Assembly: GCF_964199755.1 (NCBI RefSeq)
Contig: NC_133897.1
Location: 18,900,492-18,964,491, forward strand
From: Larus michahellis
Taxonomy: Eukaryota; Chordata; Aves; Charadriiformes; Laridae
Length of the DNA stretch: 64,000 nucleotides
Reading direction: 5' to 3'
Shown here piece by piece: positions 24,801 through 34,851 of the stretch. Both the position numbers and the translations under genes were made by a program. How positions within the stretch are numbered: position 1 is the stretch's first letter; every line of letters starts with the position of its first letter. The notes under the pieces were generated by a model. The model did not search any database, was not told the DNA's origin, and saw nothing but the letters and a program-made list of their open reading frames with translations.

Positions 24801-25409
24801 TTTATGGATTTTTTAATAAAGTTCAGTTTTCCTTATTGCCTCAAGGTATTATTCTTGTAGAGCCAGCAGATAGTTATAACAGAATTGTTCAGTTTTTGCA
24901 TATTTTAGAAAGAACATTTGAAAAATCCTGTTCCGTTATACAGCCATGAACTGAGCTTTGAAAAGTATGTGGTTTCATCTTGCAGCAATGACAAACTGTG
25001 TCTCATTATAAACAACAGCAGCAGACAGCTCATAACAAATACGAGTTCTTTTCCCCTCAGTAAAAAATACAATGTCTGGAGGTCAAATTGTGCTGTCATT
25101 TACAGGGATATAAATTTGGAGTTACTTGGTTGATTTGGGGATATTTATGGTGCTACCCATTTTCATAATGCAAATGAGTAGAATTTGACTCTGAAAAATC
25201 AAACTATGTCTGGTATATTATTTCTGTTTTGACATTTTGCTTCTTATCACAACTACTGCTGCTAAAGTTTTAGAAGCCTATCCTTGTGTAATTTGCCTCT
25301 TGGGAATAGCAAACAAAATACTGTGACTGTATCATATTAATGTGATTATGCAATGGCATATTTATAGCCAGACATCTCTTGTGATTTTTTTTTTCCCCAA
25401 TATCTGTAG

Positions 25410-25465
25410 GGGAAAAAAACAAACACCCATAGTTTAAGGGAAAAAAACAAACACCCACAGTTTAT
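25410..25465. repeat. 28-bp tandem duplication
   Basis: Two adjacent copies of an A-rich unit beginning GGGAAAAAAACAAACACCCA, period 28, differing by one base (CAT versus CAC). The low divergence suggests recent slippage. Confidence 0.85.
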
Positions 25466-26696
25466 GCATGTTCTTTTAAAATTAGAGAAAAAGAAGGCTG
25501 TTATTCTTTATAGTGAATCTGAAAAATGGCTTTGCGGAAATGTTTTCATGACACATGTTTAGCACGGTGCAAAACCTGGAATATAAATGAATTCAAGCAT
25601 TTTCAGGCCCATGTCTATCATTTTGGATATTTATTCAGGCAGAAAATATACCACTGGGATTTTGGTCAATGAGTCCCAACAACCTAATCAAACAGATTAG
25701 GGGTGACTTACTAGAGTGAGTCCTCCAACAAACAAGTTCTCAGAAGGATTTAAGACTGAGTTTAATTGGGTGTCTCAGCATAGGACCACCACTTCATTGC
25801 AATCCCTGTAAGTACCCGGATCTGTGGCCGTATGGGTCCTAGCAAAAAAACAGACTTCCTTAGAAGTCAGTGCCAGCTAGACACTTTTTCCAGGTACAAA
25901 CCATGGCTTCTTCATGCTCATATTCAGGTCAGGTCTGGTACTGGACATTATCCAAGGAAGTTTATCTGGGAAGCTTTATTGAGAAAGGAATTTGACATTC
26001 AGGAACTGCTTCAGTTTATACTGTTAGATCACTTCTGCTCAACTGAAATAAAGGAGTCATCTCTGCTTCAGAGTTCTGGGTTGATAAGGCCTGCCCGTTT
26101 CACTGAGGTGAGGGAGAGGAGTGAACTACAGCAACATACAGCATCTCAAGATCAGAACCTCCTGGGTTTTGCCATTTAAAACACAGAATTAATTCTTAGG
26201 CTGAGAATTCTTAAGCAGAAGATTATTGGATGAAAAAATGGTATGGATGAAAACTTAGGAAATTAACTGTCTTAAGTGGTTTTTTACTTTCCTTTGCACT
26301 AAAATGTTCTGGTTACTATAACGTATGTTCATCATGAGAAGCTCAATATCAAAGCTTCTGTAAATGCCAGAAAGGTTAACGAGGAAAGACATCTGCCAGT
26401 TCTTGTTCCCCAAAAAGTGTAAAAATATATCAAAGAAACTGCTGAACAGTTTTCTGAGTAAATTACTGTTGGTTTCTAAGAAAAACCCAAGAAACAGAGA
26501 CAACTGAGCTGTATGAAATAGAAATGATCACTGAATCCACAGAAGTCTTTGAACGTACCTAAAAAGAGGTGTTTAAAAGTCAAGTCACTCTGCTGCAGAT
26601 AAAGATGGAAATGCAGCCCTAAAATAAGCGGGGAGCTGGGCAATCATGTCACTGTGACAACAGTTACATTGGAGCCTGTTTGTCACACTGAGCAAT

Positions 26697-26710
26697 CCAG
26701 CAGAGGGCAG
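26697..26710 (+). promoter_or_regulatory. CTCF-like motif (plus orientation)
   Basis: CCAGCAGAGGGCAG matches all positions of CCASYAGRKGGCRS and is followed by a partial repeat AGGGCAG. The region just upstream contains GTCACTGTGAC, an 11-base palindrome. Confidence 0.6.
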
Positions 26711-27419
26711 AGGGCAGTTTCGGGAGGCATTGTAAGTCTTTAACCAAAGATGTAGCCATTAAAAAGCCCAAGTCTTCAGTGTCATAGAGATTGCTTTAAA
26801 ATATCCTGAAAACAAAAGTTTGTGCTACAAATTTGCTGTGCAAAAGAAACAGAACAACAAAATATGCCCTATTTCTTCTATTTGTTTGCCTAGCTTTTAT
26901 TATCAGTTTTTAATCTTTCTGTAGCTTTGTTTCCTGTATTAGAGCGCTCACTATTATCCTCCTGAAGGGTTCTCTAACTATCCTACGAATCCTTATAAAT
27001 AGAAATCAAGCAACCCCTTGATTTCTTTTATTTAGAATTGAATTCAGTGATGCTTTCACTCCAGTGAATTCATTCTTTCATTCTTATGTCATTCCAATAT
27101 TTTAACATCTTTCTTGAATCATGGATGCTACTGCTAGGTACAGTGCTACAGTAATACTTGTATAAACATCAGAGGCAACAGAGGGCTGAGGTATTGCCTT
27201 CTCCAAACTCAATATTCTCATTCCTATGTCCAGAATTCATTGAGCCTTTTGGATGTAGAGGTGGGTGAAGGCCTCAAAGCACAGGATCCTCATACCCTAC
27301 TGGTAGCTGAGTACCCACGTTGTAAGTGCGTACTCTTAAAGCTTTTGTTCAGAGTGATGGAATGGTATTTGCTTGTATTCAGTTATGCTGGTTTTGCAAA
27401 TAGTTTATGAGATTAATCT

Positions 27420-28330
27420 ATCGCACCAGCCTGTTCTTTTAATTATTTGTCACTCTCCTAATCACTGTGCTCCCTGCAAATTTTATCAGCAGTGATTTTA
27501 TTGTTTTCTTGTAGATTATTCAAAATAAGTTAAACAACAAGGAGTCAAGGTCAATACACCCTTTATGACCACATTTGAAGTCTGTCAGTCATTTTTTTAA
27601 CTTGATATTCACCATGATGTTTTTCTATTACAATAATAATTTGTTTTTAAAAATTTTATTGTAGTTTCTCAATCAAAATTTTATGCAGTCAGATATTTTA
27701 GGGAAACATAAATACATTTCTACAACACAGTTACGTTTATCTATCAAATTTGTATTCTCACAGAAAAGGATATTGAGTTATCCTGAATAGATGTATACTT
27801 CTCTATACATTCCTATTGATTTGCATTAATTAAATTATCCTCCTTTAATTCTTTTGTAATGGAATCTCCTATCAGTCATTCTGTTGTATACCTGGGATCA
27901 ATATTAAGTTGATAGGACTACAACACCTATATATCTTTTTTCAATATTGGCACAACCTTTGTTTTCTTTCAGTGCTCTGGAACTTCTCCAACATTTAGAA
28001 ACTGACTGAGAATGAATATTAACAGTCCATAATGCTCTTTGTTGGGTCATTTAAAACTCTTGGATGTGATTAATCTGTACATGCTGATTTAAGAAGATCT
28101 AAATTTAGAACCTGCACATAACTAGATCTCCCTTGATTTTCCTTTTAATGTAAAAAGTGTTTTAAACACTGTGATTAAAGATCTCTTTTTCTTGCTCTGT
28201 TCACTCTCCTGATATTTTACAGTTTCACTCTCTGTTCAAAATCCTGCAGGTGGAAGGGGCTCTGAATTTCTAAAGATTTTTTTTTTAAAAGGGAGCTACA
28301 CATTTCTTTGCAGATTACCTTTGACTTGTA
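27420..28330 (-). mobile_element. ancient CR1/L3-type LINE fragment (antisense)
   Basis: Read on the plus strand this resembles the reverse complement of amniote CR1/L3 ORF2. Recognisable blocks are 'GCAAATTTTATCAGCAGTG' followed by a TTAAACAACAAGGAGTCAAGG-type stretch near 27475-27550, and 'TTTAAAACTCTTGGATG' with 'CTGATTTAAGAAGATCTAAA' near 28049-28104. It is heavily diverged with indels and no usable frame. Family assignment rests on remembered consensus; exact edges are uncertain. Confidence 0.6.
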
Positions 28331-31300
28331 TGAACCCTTGAGATAAATGTCTGTCAGCTACCTTAGCAAATCATGCATTATAAGCAGCTCAATCCTGTTT
28401 CTAACCTTTGCAGGAGGAGGTTGTTTTTCACTTTTCACTTAATAACTTTTGGTGTGCTCTCTCATTCTTTTGCATGGTAGTTCTAAAAAAAAATAACCTT
28501 AAAACCTACAGTTTTTGATTAGTTGGGTTGTCTATCCCAAAGTCTATATTTCTATGTCATGATAACTGTACTGTGGATGCTATTTACTGACTTCCTTTTT
28601 CAAAAAAATTTAAAAAAATATTTAAATCTTTGGAGAAAGTGCATGAACATATTTCTGGTTTATAATAGAAGAAACAATGCAATAACCGACTATACACACA
28701 CATATATTTGTACATACATAATGTATAAATCCCTGATGTTATATATAAAATCGATGAATACATTATGAGCTGTTGGTAAAAGCAATATATTATTTTTAAA
28801 CAGATCAAAGGAAGGGACTGGAGAGCCTGTTCCTCCCTGGAGTAGGTGGGTTGTGCTGTGGCTCCCATGGCAGTGGGGTGCTCTTCTGGCTGCACCACTC
28901 CCACCACGGCTCCCCCTTTCTTCTGCATAAACAAATCCAAAATTGTTGGGGGGGAAGAGAAAGGAATCACAGACATTCACAATACGGAGACTAAACCACT
29001 GTAACCAGAGCCCAAATATGTGTCTTTTGAAGACAAAATAGCAGTTGCACTGATGAAGTCTGTGATTATGCACATGTTCAAGCTCAACATCCTGAGCATC
29101 CCACAGATTTTGCAATAGTGAAATGAAGTCCTGTGTACATTTACAAGGTGGAGCTCTTGGCTGTCAGGAATTCTGGCCTTGTGTTTTTCTTCTGCCACCT
29201 GCCATTACCCTTATTTCTTGACTCAGATTTGCATTCAAAGTAGGACTCACAGATGGATATTTTCTGAATCATTGTGAAGGAGTTTCATGTTTGCTAGATG
29301 CTGTCATCTGCATCACTAAAACATCATTTTGCTATATTTCATTAAAAAATCTCTGTGGCATAACTGGTATAGGGAGTTGATGATAACAGAACAAATACGC
29401 ACAAAAATGATCAAACGATTACATTTTTGACCTCAGATGTTGAAAATATGACATTGTCTTACATGTCTTGAAATGGGAAATTTGAAGGTACACAGAAGTA
29501 GGACAAGTCCCCAAATCAATGGGTTTGGCTATTTTACATTATTGAAAAGAGGTATAGAAGACAGGTTGGGAATGACTTGAGAAAACACACTTAAAACAGT
29601 TGTATTAGAAGTGGATGAAGGCTCATGCCCACCCTAGAAAGCAGCTCTGTGGTGCCTGCTCAGTCATTCCAAATGGACCATCTTTACTTCCTCCAGTCTG
29701 CATCTCCTTCTCATGTGCCTCAAGTTACGTGCTTCCTGGTGGGGCCCACCATATTCAGAACACTTTGCTAACACACTGAAGCTCTTTAAAATGCATACCA
29801 TGTGTGCACAAAATGTCTTCATTTATCAGATTAGCTCACAGATCAGGCACTATTCAAAAGAGTAGACTAGTGCTAGAACAAGGGTTTCAACTTACTCTTC
29901 AGTGAAACTGAATTCCCAGTTTAGTCAAAGGCTGGGAATTAAAAACAAAGTAGACAAAAATTACTAATTTTCAAGTTTTACCCTCTTTTAATTGACAGAG
30001 TTAAACTACATTTTAATAAAGTAAATACATTTTTAAACCTCTTTCCATGAACGCAGGCTGCATTCAGGCATTCCCTGCCAGCTACTTCTGAGATGGCTGA
30101 AGAGGTGACCATCTCCTGCACATCTACAGCTGCTGATTGCTGCCCTCTGGAACCGCTCTCGTAAATGCTCCTCTGCTCATTTCAGCCCGATTTAGTTAAA
30201 CAGTTTAAAGGGGCTGACCAAGTCCTCACCACAGATTTGTCTTGGTGGGGCTGTGTGAGGATGGCCAAGCCTTGGCTACAAAACTGTGCCAGCACAAGCC
30301 TCTTGCATGGATGCAAACCTCCACGGTGATGGCACAGTTGGTATTGTCACCAGGGTTAGTTACTCCACCTTGTAGTGAAGAACCAGGCTCCCGCAGATGA
30401 ACCGAAGCACTTCGGCAATGCAGTAACAGGAATTTCTATCCTACTGAAGCACACTTTTTGTTTTATTTGTGCTTTTATATTTATGAGGTAGACATGCTAA
30501 TTCATTCACACCCACACAGAAGTCAGGTGTGTCCTAAACATCTGGGTTAGGTAGGCAGATAGGATCAATTCTTTCATCCCGCTGTGACATAATTTCATTC
30601 ATGTAATGTGGCCCTCCCTGAATAATAGACGTGGCAGTGTGTTTTATAGTAAACAGATTTCTGTCCTTTCCTTTCTACAGGTATGATATTGAGAAATGGC
30701 TAAGTAAAACAAATAACTTTAATTGGTAGGGGAAGATGTGCTAAATTGTCCTGAATTAATTATTGAGTAATATAATCAAATATCAAAGGAGATTTCTAAA
30801 TGTCAGTAATAGTGAGAAGGAAGAAATACCATTCATACCAACCCTCCAGCTAGAACCAGAGACTTATATATTGCCTTCGTGTCCTGAATTTAGCTTTCAG
30901 AATACTGATTTATATGAAAACAAACTCTCTTGTGACTAAATCTCTTCCTACAAACCAACAGAGAAGGTTAAGAAATGGGAGTTATATCAAATGCAGTTTT
31001 AGCCACTACTATGTAAAACAACTGGTGTATTGCTTTAATAAATAGATATATGCCAACTTAGGGCAAAACATGTTCTTTCAATATTTCTGAGTTTTTCTAC
31101 ACGAATTCAGATGCTAAATGATACAAGAGATCTGCTTTGTGAGGAGCAAACACACAAAACCAGCCTGCTATTGTGAGATTTCTGACATGAATTAGAAATT
31201 GGTATAATTGTTCGGTATTACCCTGCATAGGAAAACCCTTATTTCATGATGAATAACCTTTTTGTTTATTTTACCTTTTGTATCTTGTGAGCTACTTTGA

Positions 31301-31559
31301 GACAAAATACTTCTTTTTATTTGATTAAAAACTTTCACACAAAAATGGTTATGCATTGGACAGCATAATTTATACAATCTATTTTGTGAATAAGCCCTAG
31401 CAATGGATTAAACATGAATTGTTAGATTGTTGCTGTGACCCTTATTCCTGGGCACTTATAAATAAATATATTCCCCTGTGGCTTCACTAAACCTTTGAAA
31501 AGTACATTTGTATGCAAATCTGTGAAAAGTCGTATGGCAATGTCACCCTTAGCATTGTA

Positions 31560-31750
31560 CAAGTTGTGCAGTACCATAGCGGGCCGTGGAACAGTCTGGC
31601 AGCTGATGTATTGGAAGCTCCAGGCCGTTTTCAGTGGGAACATTTAAAATTAGAGAGCATAAAAAGCTGGGCTGTGAAGTACAGAGGACAATTTTGCCAT
31701 ATTCAAGAGACGGACCGGATGGCCTGCTAGGTCTTCCTATTAATATCTTC
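31560..31750 (+). mobile_element. old CR1 LINE 3' end fragment
   Basis: GTGGAACAGTCTGGCAG...TGGAAGCTCC...GAGAGCATAAAAAGCTGGG...ACCGGATGGCCTGCTAGGTC follows the order of the C-terminal ORF2 and 3' UTR of older amniote CR1 subfamilies. It is strongly diverged, and the terminal octamer repeat typical of CR1 is eroded. Confidence 0.65.
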
Positions 31751-32472
31751 TACTGATACACGCAAAATTCTCATCGTCATTTCCTAACTCTTATTAATAT
31801 TGCCTCAGGGGTAAAATAAGTGATACTCTGACTCAGAAAATGCAGGTGGCTGCCACGTGACAAGGGAACAGTTAGTAGCTACCAGCCAGTGCTGGTGTGT
31901 CATGGCTAGTGGTGACCACGCTGGAGGGTAGCTGGGTTGTGACTGGCTCACGTGCTACTTCAATCAACACCACCTGGCTTTCTGTTGAACTGCAGCAACA
32001 GAATAATGTAAGCTATAGGCTTGTCTTACAGGTTGATGTCGTTTATATCCACCACAGAACTGTAATGGAAAATCACTTTATCGCAATTTTATTGTTCTAA
32101 TAGACTATCATAGCACGAGGCTTTTCTAAATAACACTAAGAGTTAACTGAAATGAGGCTTTTTCAGTTATGAAGACATAATGTCTTTGAATGAGGTACCA
32201 TATATCAGATTTGGTGCTCTTTCCCTATCGCAGAACAAGAAAGCACTTGAATACTGAATTCTTTTATCTATCTGAAATGAGATAAGTAACCTTTCAGGCC
32301 ACACAATAAAAATAATTAAAAATTATGTATATCAGCCTTTTGAACAAAGATATTCAGCCCAATTCTTTTTGACAAAACAGTTTTCTTCCACTGGAAACCA
32401 AAAGATTTTTCAAAAGAGAGTCCGTTTCCACAAAAATCTGGGATAAAAAAGGCCTGCCCCCTTTATCAGCCT

Positions 32473-32828
32473 TGTCCTGGTTCCGGTGGGGATAGGGTTA
32501 ACTTTTCCTGGTATTCCATGCCATGTGAGCCACGCCCACCCTGAGCTGCCGGGGGAGGGGGCAGGAAGTTGCTGCTTAAAAGCGGGCTGGGGCGTCCCGG
32601 GTCCGGCCGGTCGGCGAGCGGCGGGGAGCGGCGGTTCCGTAATCGCGTTTGTATATTCCCCTATCCGTGTTGTTGTTGTTGTTGTTTGCCTGTTCCCTTT
32701 GCTATTCTGTTAAACTGCCTTTGTCCCAACCCAAGAGTCTTGCCTTTTCTTACGATCCTTCCTGTATTAGGAAGGCACGTGCGAGCGGCACGTGGTTCTT
32801 TGTTGCCATCTGAGGCTAAACCACGACA
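32473..32828 (+). repeat. 5' LTR of the provirus (356 bp)
   Basis: Begins TGTCCTGGTT and ends CCACGACA. It differs from the 3' LTR by four substitutions, a 10-base indel in the GC-rich part (GGGGAGCGGC region) and one TTG unit in the GTT repeat. TTAAAAG at 32576-32582 is the likely TATA equivalent, preceded by CACGCCCACCC and a G-rich box. Two CACGTG E-boxes lie at 32776-32781 and 32789-32794. No canonical AATAAA is visible. Confidence 0.97.
32576..32582 (+). promoter_or_regulatory. LTR TATA-like box
   Basis: TTAAAAG follows a GC/CACCC-rich segment and precedes a CpG-rich stretch in the 5' LTR; it is also present in the 3' LTR. It is the best core promoter candidate in the LTR. The transcription start is not determined. 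Confidence 0.5.
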
Positions 32829-32836
32829 GTCCTTTT

Positions 32837-32854
32837 TGGCGCCCAACGTGGGGC
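32837..32854 (+). other. primer-binding site, tRNA-Lys1,2 type
   Basis: TGGCGCCCAACGTGGGGC matches the 18-nt site complementary to the 3' end of tRNA-Lys1,2, as used by foamy viruses and many betaretroviruses. It starts 8 bases after the LTR end, whereas 2-3 bases is usual. Classical mammalian ERV-L uses a leucine tRNA, so the primer agrees better with a spuma-like lineage. Confidence 0.9.
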
Positions 32855-32924
32855 TTGAAGGGTTGACATAACGACAGAATCCAACTAGAACGTGGAAAAA
32901 ACGGTTTTGGTTTTTTTTTTGTAT

Positions 32925-32947
32925 GCATTTATTTTATTAGGTAAGTA
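32925..32947 (+). promoter_or_regulatory. overlapping splice acceptor/donor in the proviral leader
   Basis: A T-rich tract (from about 32907) leads to TTATTAG at 32934-32940, immediately followed by GTAAGTA. This reads both as a good 3' splice site and as a consensus 5' splice site (AG|GTAAGT). It is 20 bases upstream of the gag ATG. Use is inferred, not shown. Confidence 0.5.
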
Positions 32948-32960
32948 GTCACTGGTCATC

Positions 32961-34823
32961 ATGTTGCTTGGTTTGTTCTCATGGCTGTGTTACATAAATT
33001 CCTATATGGCTTATGTACTCCCTGCGATGCTGTTTACCATGTCTGGAAGAGGGATGAGGATTATCATTCTGCTGTCCTGTGCGATATCTGTTTATGATAT
33101 GATAACATCACTGTTCAGACGGTTATTTTGGGGTGTTTATGTGGTTTTGTTGTCCTGTCCGTACATTGGACACCGTCTCTCAGAATTTGTTAATAGTTTC
33201 CCCAGCCCTTTTGCCTCCCTTTTCTCCTTCGGGTCAGGTATGACAGCTTTTGAGAATCTTGAATATCCCTGGGATACTCAAACCAGCGTGTTCCTAGTGC
33301 TATGTCTCCTGAATACGTTCCAGGTCTTGTTTAGGGTTAAGCGACTATTTAAGACTACCACCCGGAGATCTGCTCCGAGGCTGGATAGTCAGGGGTGGCA
33401 TGGCATGTGGGAGAGCATGGGCAGGTACCTAGAGAACTACTCGCCTCCAATGGTCTGGGACTTCACCCCTGAACAATTACAGGACCCCGATAAAGTGGTA
33501 GAATATTTGAAGGGAAAATGTTGTGGCTATTCTAGAGAGGCACAACTCACCGCGCTGTGCTGGGCCCTGGCCAGTATCTACCAGGCACTGCTCAGAATTA
33601 TGCAGCACCCTCAAGGGGAAGAGATGGAAACCAGACCGGCGGCCCCTGCGGCTGCTGCAGCCCCTGCGGCGGCCCCTGCGGCTGCTGCAACCCCTGCGGC
33701 AGACACTGCCACTGAACCAGAGAACCAACCCGTGCCGGTATCAGTTGCCCCCATACAGAAGAAGAAGTACACAAAGAAATCAGTTCGCTTAGTAAGAGAT
33801 GATGATGAACCAGGGCCATCACGAGAGCAGGAGGAAGAGGCAGAACCAGAGATAATTACTCGATCCCTATCCTTGAGTGAGCTGCGGGATATGCGAAAAG
33901 ATTTCAGCCGACTTTCAGGCGAGCACATTGTCACCTGGCTGCTCCGGTGCTGGGATAATGGGGCCAGTAGCCTGGAATTAGAGGGTAGGGAGGCCAGGCA
34001 GCTGGGATCCCTGTCTAGGGAAGGCGGCATTGACAAGGCGATTGGGAAAAAGACCCAAGCCCTCAGCCTCTGGAAACGACTCCTGTTAGGCGTGAGGGAG
34101 AGGTACCCCTTCAGTGAGGATGTTGTATGTCAGCCAAGCAAGTGGACTACCATGGAAAGAGGTATCCAGTACCTGAGAGAATTAGCCGTGCGGGAGATGA
34201 TTTATTATGACTTGGACAATGCCGACTTACCCACAGACCCTGATGAGGTGCGATGCACAAGGCCCATGTGGCGGAAGTTTGTACGGAGCGCACCATCGTC
34301 ATATGCCAACTCCCTGGCAGTAATGGAATGGAAAGGTGAAGAGGGACCAACGGTGGATGAGGTAGCTGGCCGGCTCCGGCGATATGAAGAAAGTCTCTCT
34401 TCCCCCCTTGTCTCAGCTGTGGAGAAACTGTCGCGGAAGGTCCAGCAACTTGAAGAGAATATGTTCTACTCCCCACCTGCACGGGCCAGCATCTCAGCTA
34501 TTAGAAGCAGGCATTTCCCCACTCAAGAGAGAGAGTACAGAGGGTACACACCACGAGGCACCCTGTGGTTCTACCTGCGGGACCACGGAGAGGACATGAG
34601 GAAGTGGGATGGACGACCTACTTCGATCCTGCGGACACGGGTACAGGAGTTGCAAGGAAGGACAACCACAAAAGGGGATCCCTCCAGGAAAAGTGCCGCC
34701 CCAGTTTCCAGTGGGCCGTTCCCCAGACAAAGCAGAAGGCCTGATCTTGCTTCTGATCCTCTTGAAGGAATTTCCAAGTCATTTATGCAAGAAGTGAGTA
34801 ATGGATACTATGAAGAGTATTAG
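32961..34823 (+). CDS. gag: proviral Gag (620 aa), uninterrupted
   Basis: Structural polyprotein. The N-terminus is strongly hydrophobic: segments at about 1-27, 33-52, 55-70 and 108-126, separated by short basic turns. An Ala/Pro-rich linker at about 226-248 is encoded by a 30-bp DNA repeat. A capsid-like region follows, containing WLLRCWDNG near 324-334, the motif shared with ERV-L Gag and the capsid-derived Fv1 factor. The C-terminus is basic, with no CCHC zinc knuckle. It ends in TAG at 34821-34823 and pol continues in the same frame. The start is the first ATG after the leader. The N-terminal membrane segments are not typical of ERV-L Gag as I know it. Confidence 0.88.
   Translation: MLLGLFSWLCYINSYMAYVLPAMLFTMSGRGMRIIILLSCAISVYDMITSLFRRLFWGVYVVLLSCPYIGHRLSEFVNSFPSPFASLFSFGSGMTAFENLEYPWDTQTSVFLVLCLLNTFQVLFRVKRLFKTTTRRSAPRLDSQGWHGMWESMGRYLENYSPPMVWDFTPEQLQDPDKVVEYLKGKCCGYSREAQLTALCWALASIYQALLRIMQHPQGEEMETRPAAPAAAAAPAAAPAAAATPAADTATEPENQPVPVSVAPIQKKKYTKKSVRLVRDDDEPGPSREQEEEAEPEIITRSLSLSELRDMRKDFSRLSGEHIVTWLLRCWDNGASSLELEGREARQLGSLSREGGIDKAIGKKTQALSLWKRLLLGVRERYPFSEDVVCQPSKWTTMERGIQYLRELAVREMIYYDLDNADLPTDPDEVRCTRPMWRKFVRSAPSSYANSLAVMEWKGEEGPTVDEVAGRLRRYEESLSSPLVSAVEKLSRKVQQLEENMFYSPPARASISAIRSRHFPTQEREYRGYTPRGTLWFYLRDHGEDMRKWDGRPTSILRTRVQELQGRTTTKGDPSRKSAAPVSSGPFPRQSRRPDLASDPLEGISKSFMQEVSNGYYEEY
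33638..33702 (+). repeat. 30-bp tandem repeat encoding Ala/Pro linker in gag
   Basis: Two copies, period 30, each containing GGCGGCCCCTGCGGCTGCTG and differing at one base, followed by the start of a third. Translates as runs of Ala with Pro. This is a likely length-variable site among copies. Confidence 0.85.
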
Positions 34824-34851
34824 GGGGGCCCTGCCTCCGGCCAGGTGGAGG
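34821..34851 (+). promoter_or_regulatory. gag-pol amber readthrough signal (predicted)
   Basis: TAG at 34821-34823 is followed by GGGGGGCCC and a possible stem CCTCC (34834-34838) with GGAGG (34847-34851), loop of 8, starting 10 bases after the stop. Gag and pol share a frame and no ATG occurs in the pol frame until 35514, inside RT. This layout resembles gammaretroviral UAG suppression. A pseudoknot partner was not identified. Confidence 0.6.

Larger units (their letters stand above)
21191..32467. other. intergenic region between ACBD5 and the provirus
   Basis: 11 kb, mostly AT-rich. It holds CTCF-like motifs at 21878-21890 and 26697-26710, a 28-bp tandem duplication at 25410-25465, an antisense CR1/L3 fragment at about 27420-28330 and an old CR1 3' end at about 31560-31750. 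No host exon was recognised. Confidence 0.75.

Noticed and set aside
25832..26179. 115-codon open frame
   Set aside because: No recognisable domain, no promoter or splice context, isolated in AT-rich intergenic DNA.
28584..29115. 130-141 codon overlapping minus-strand frames
   Set aside because: Two overlapping frames with low-complexity content and no homology; consistent with chance.
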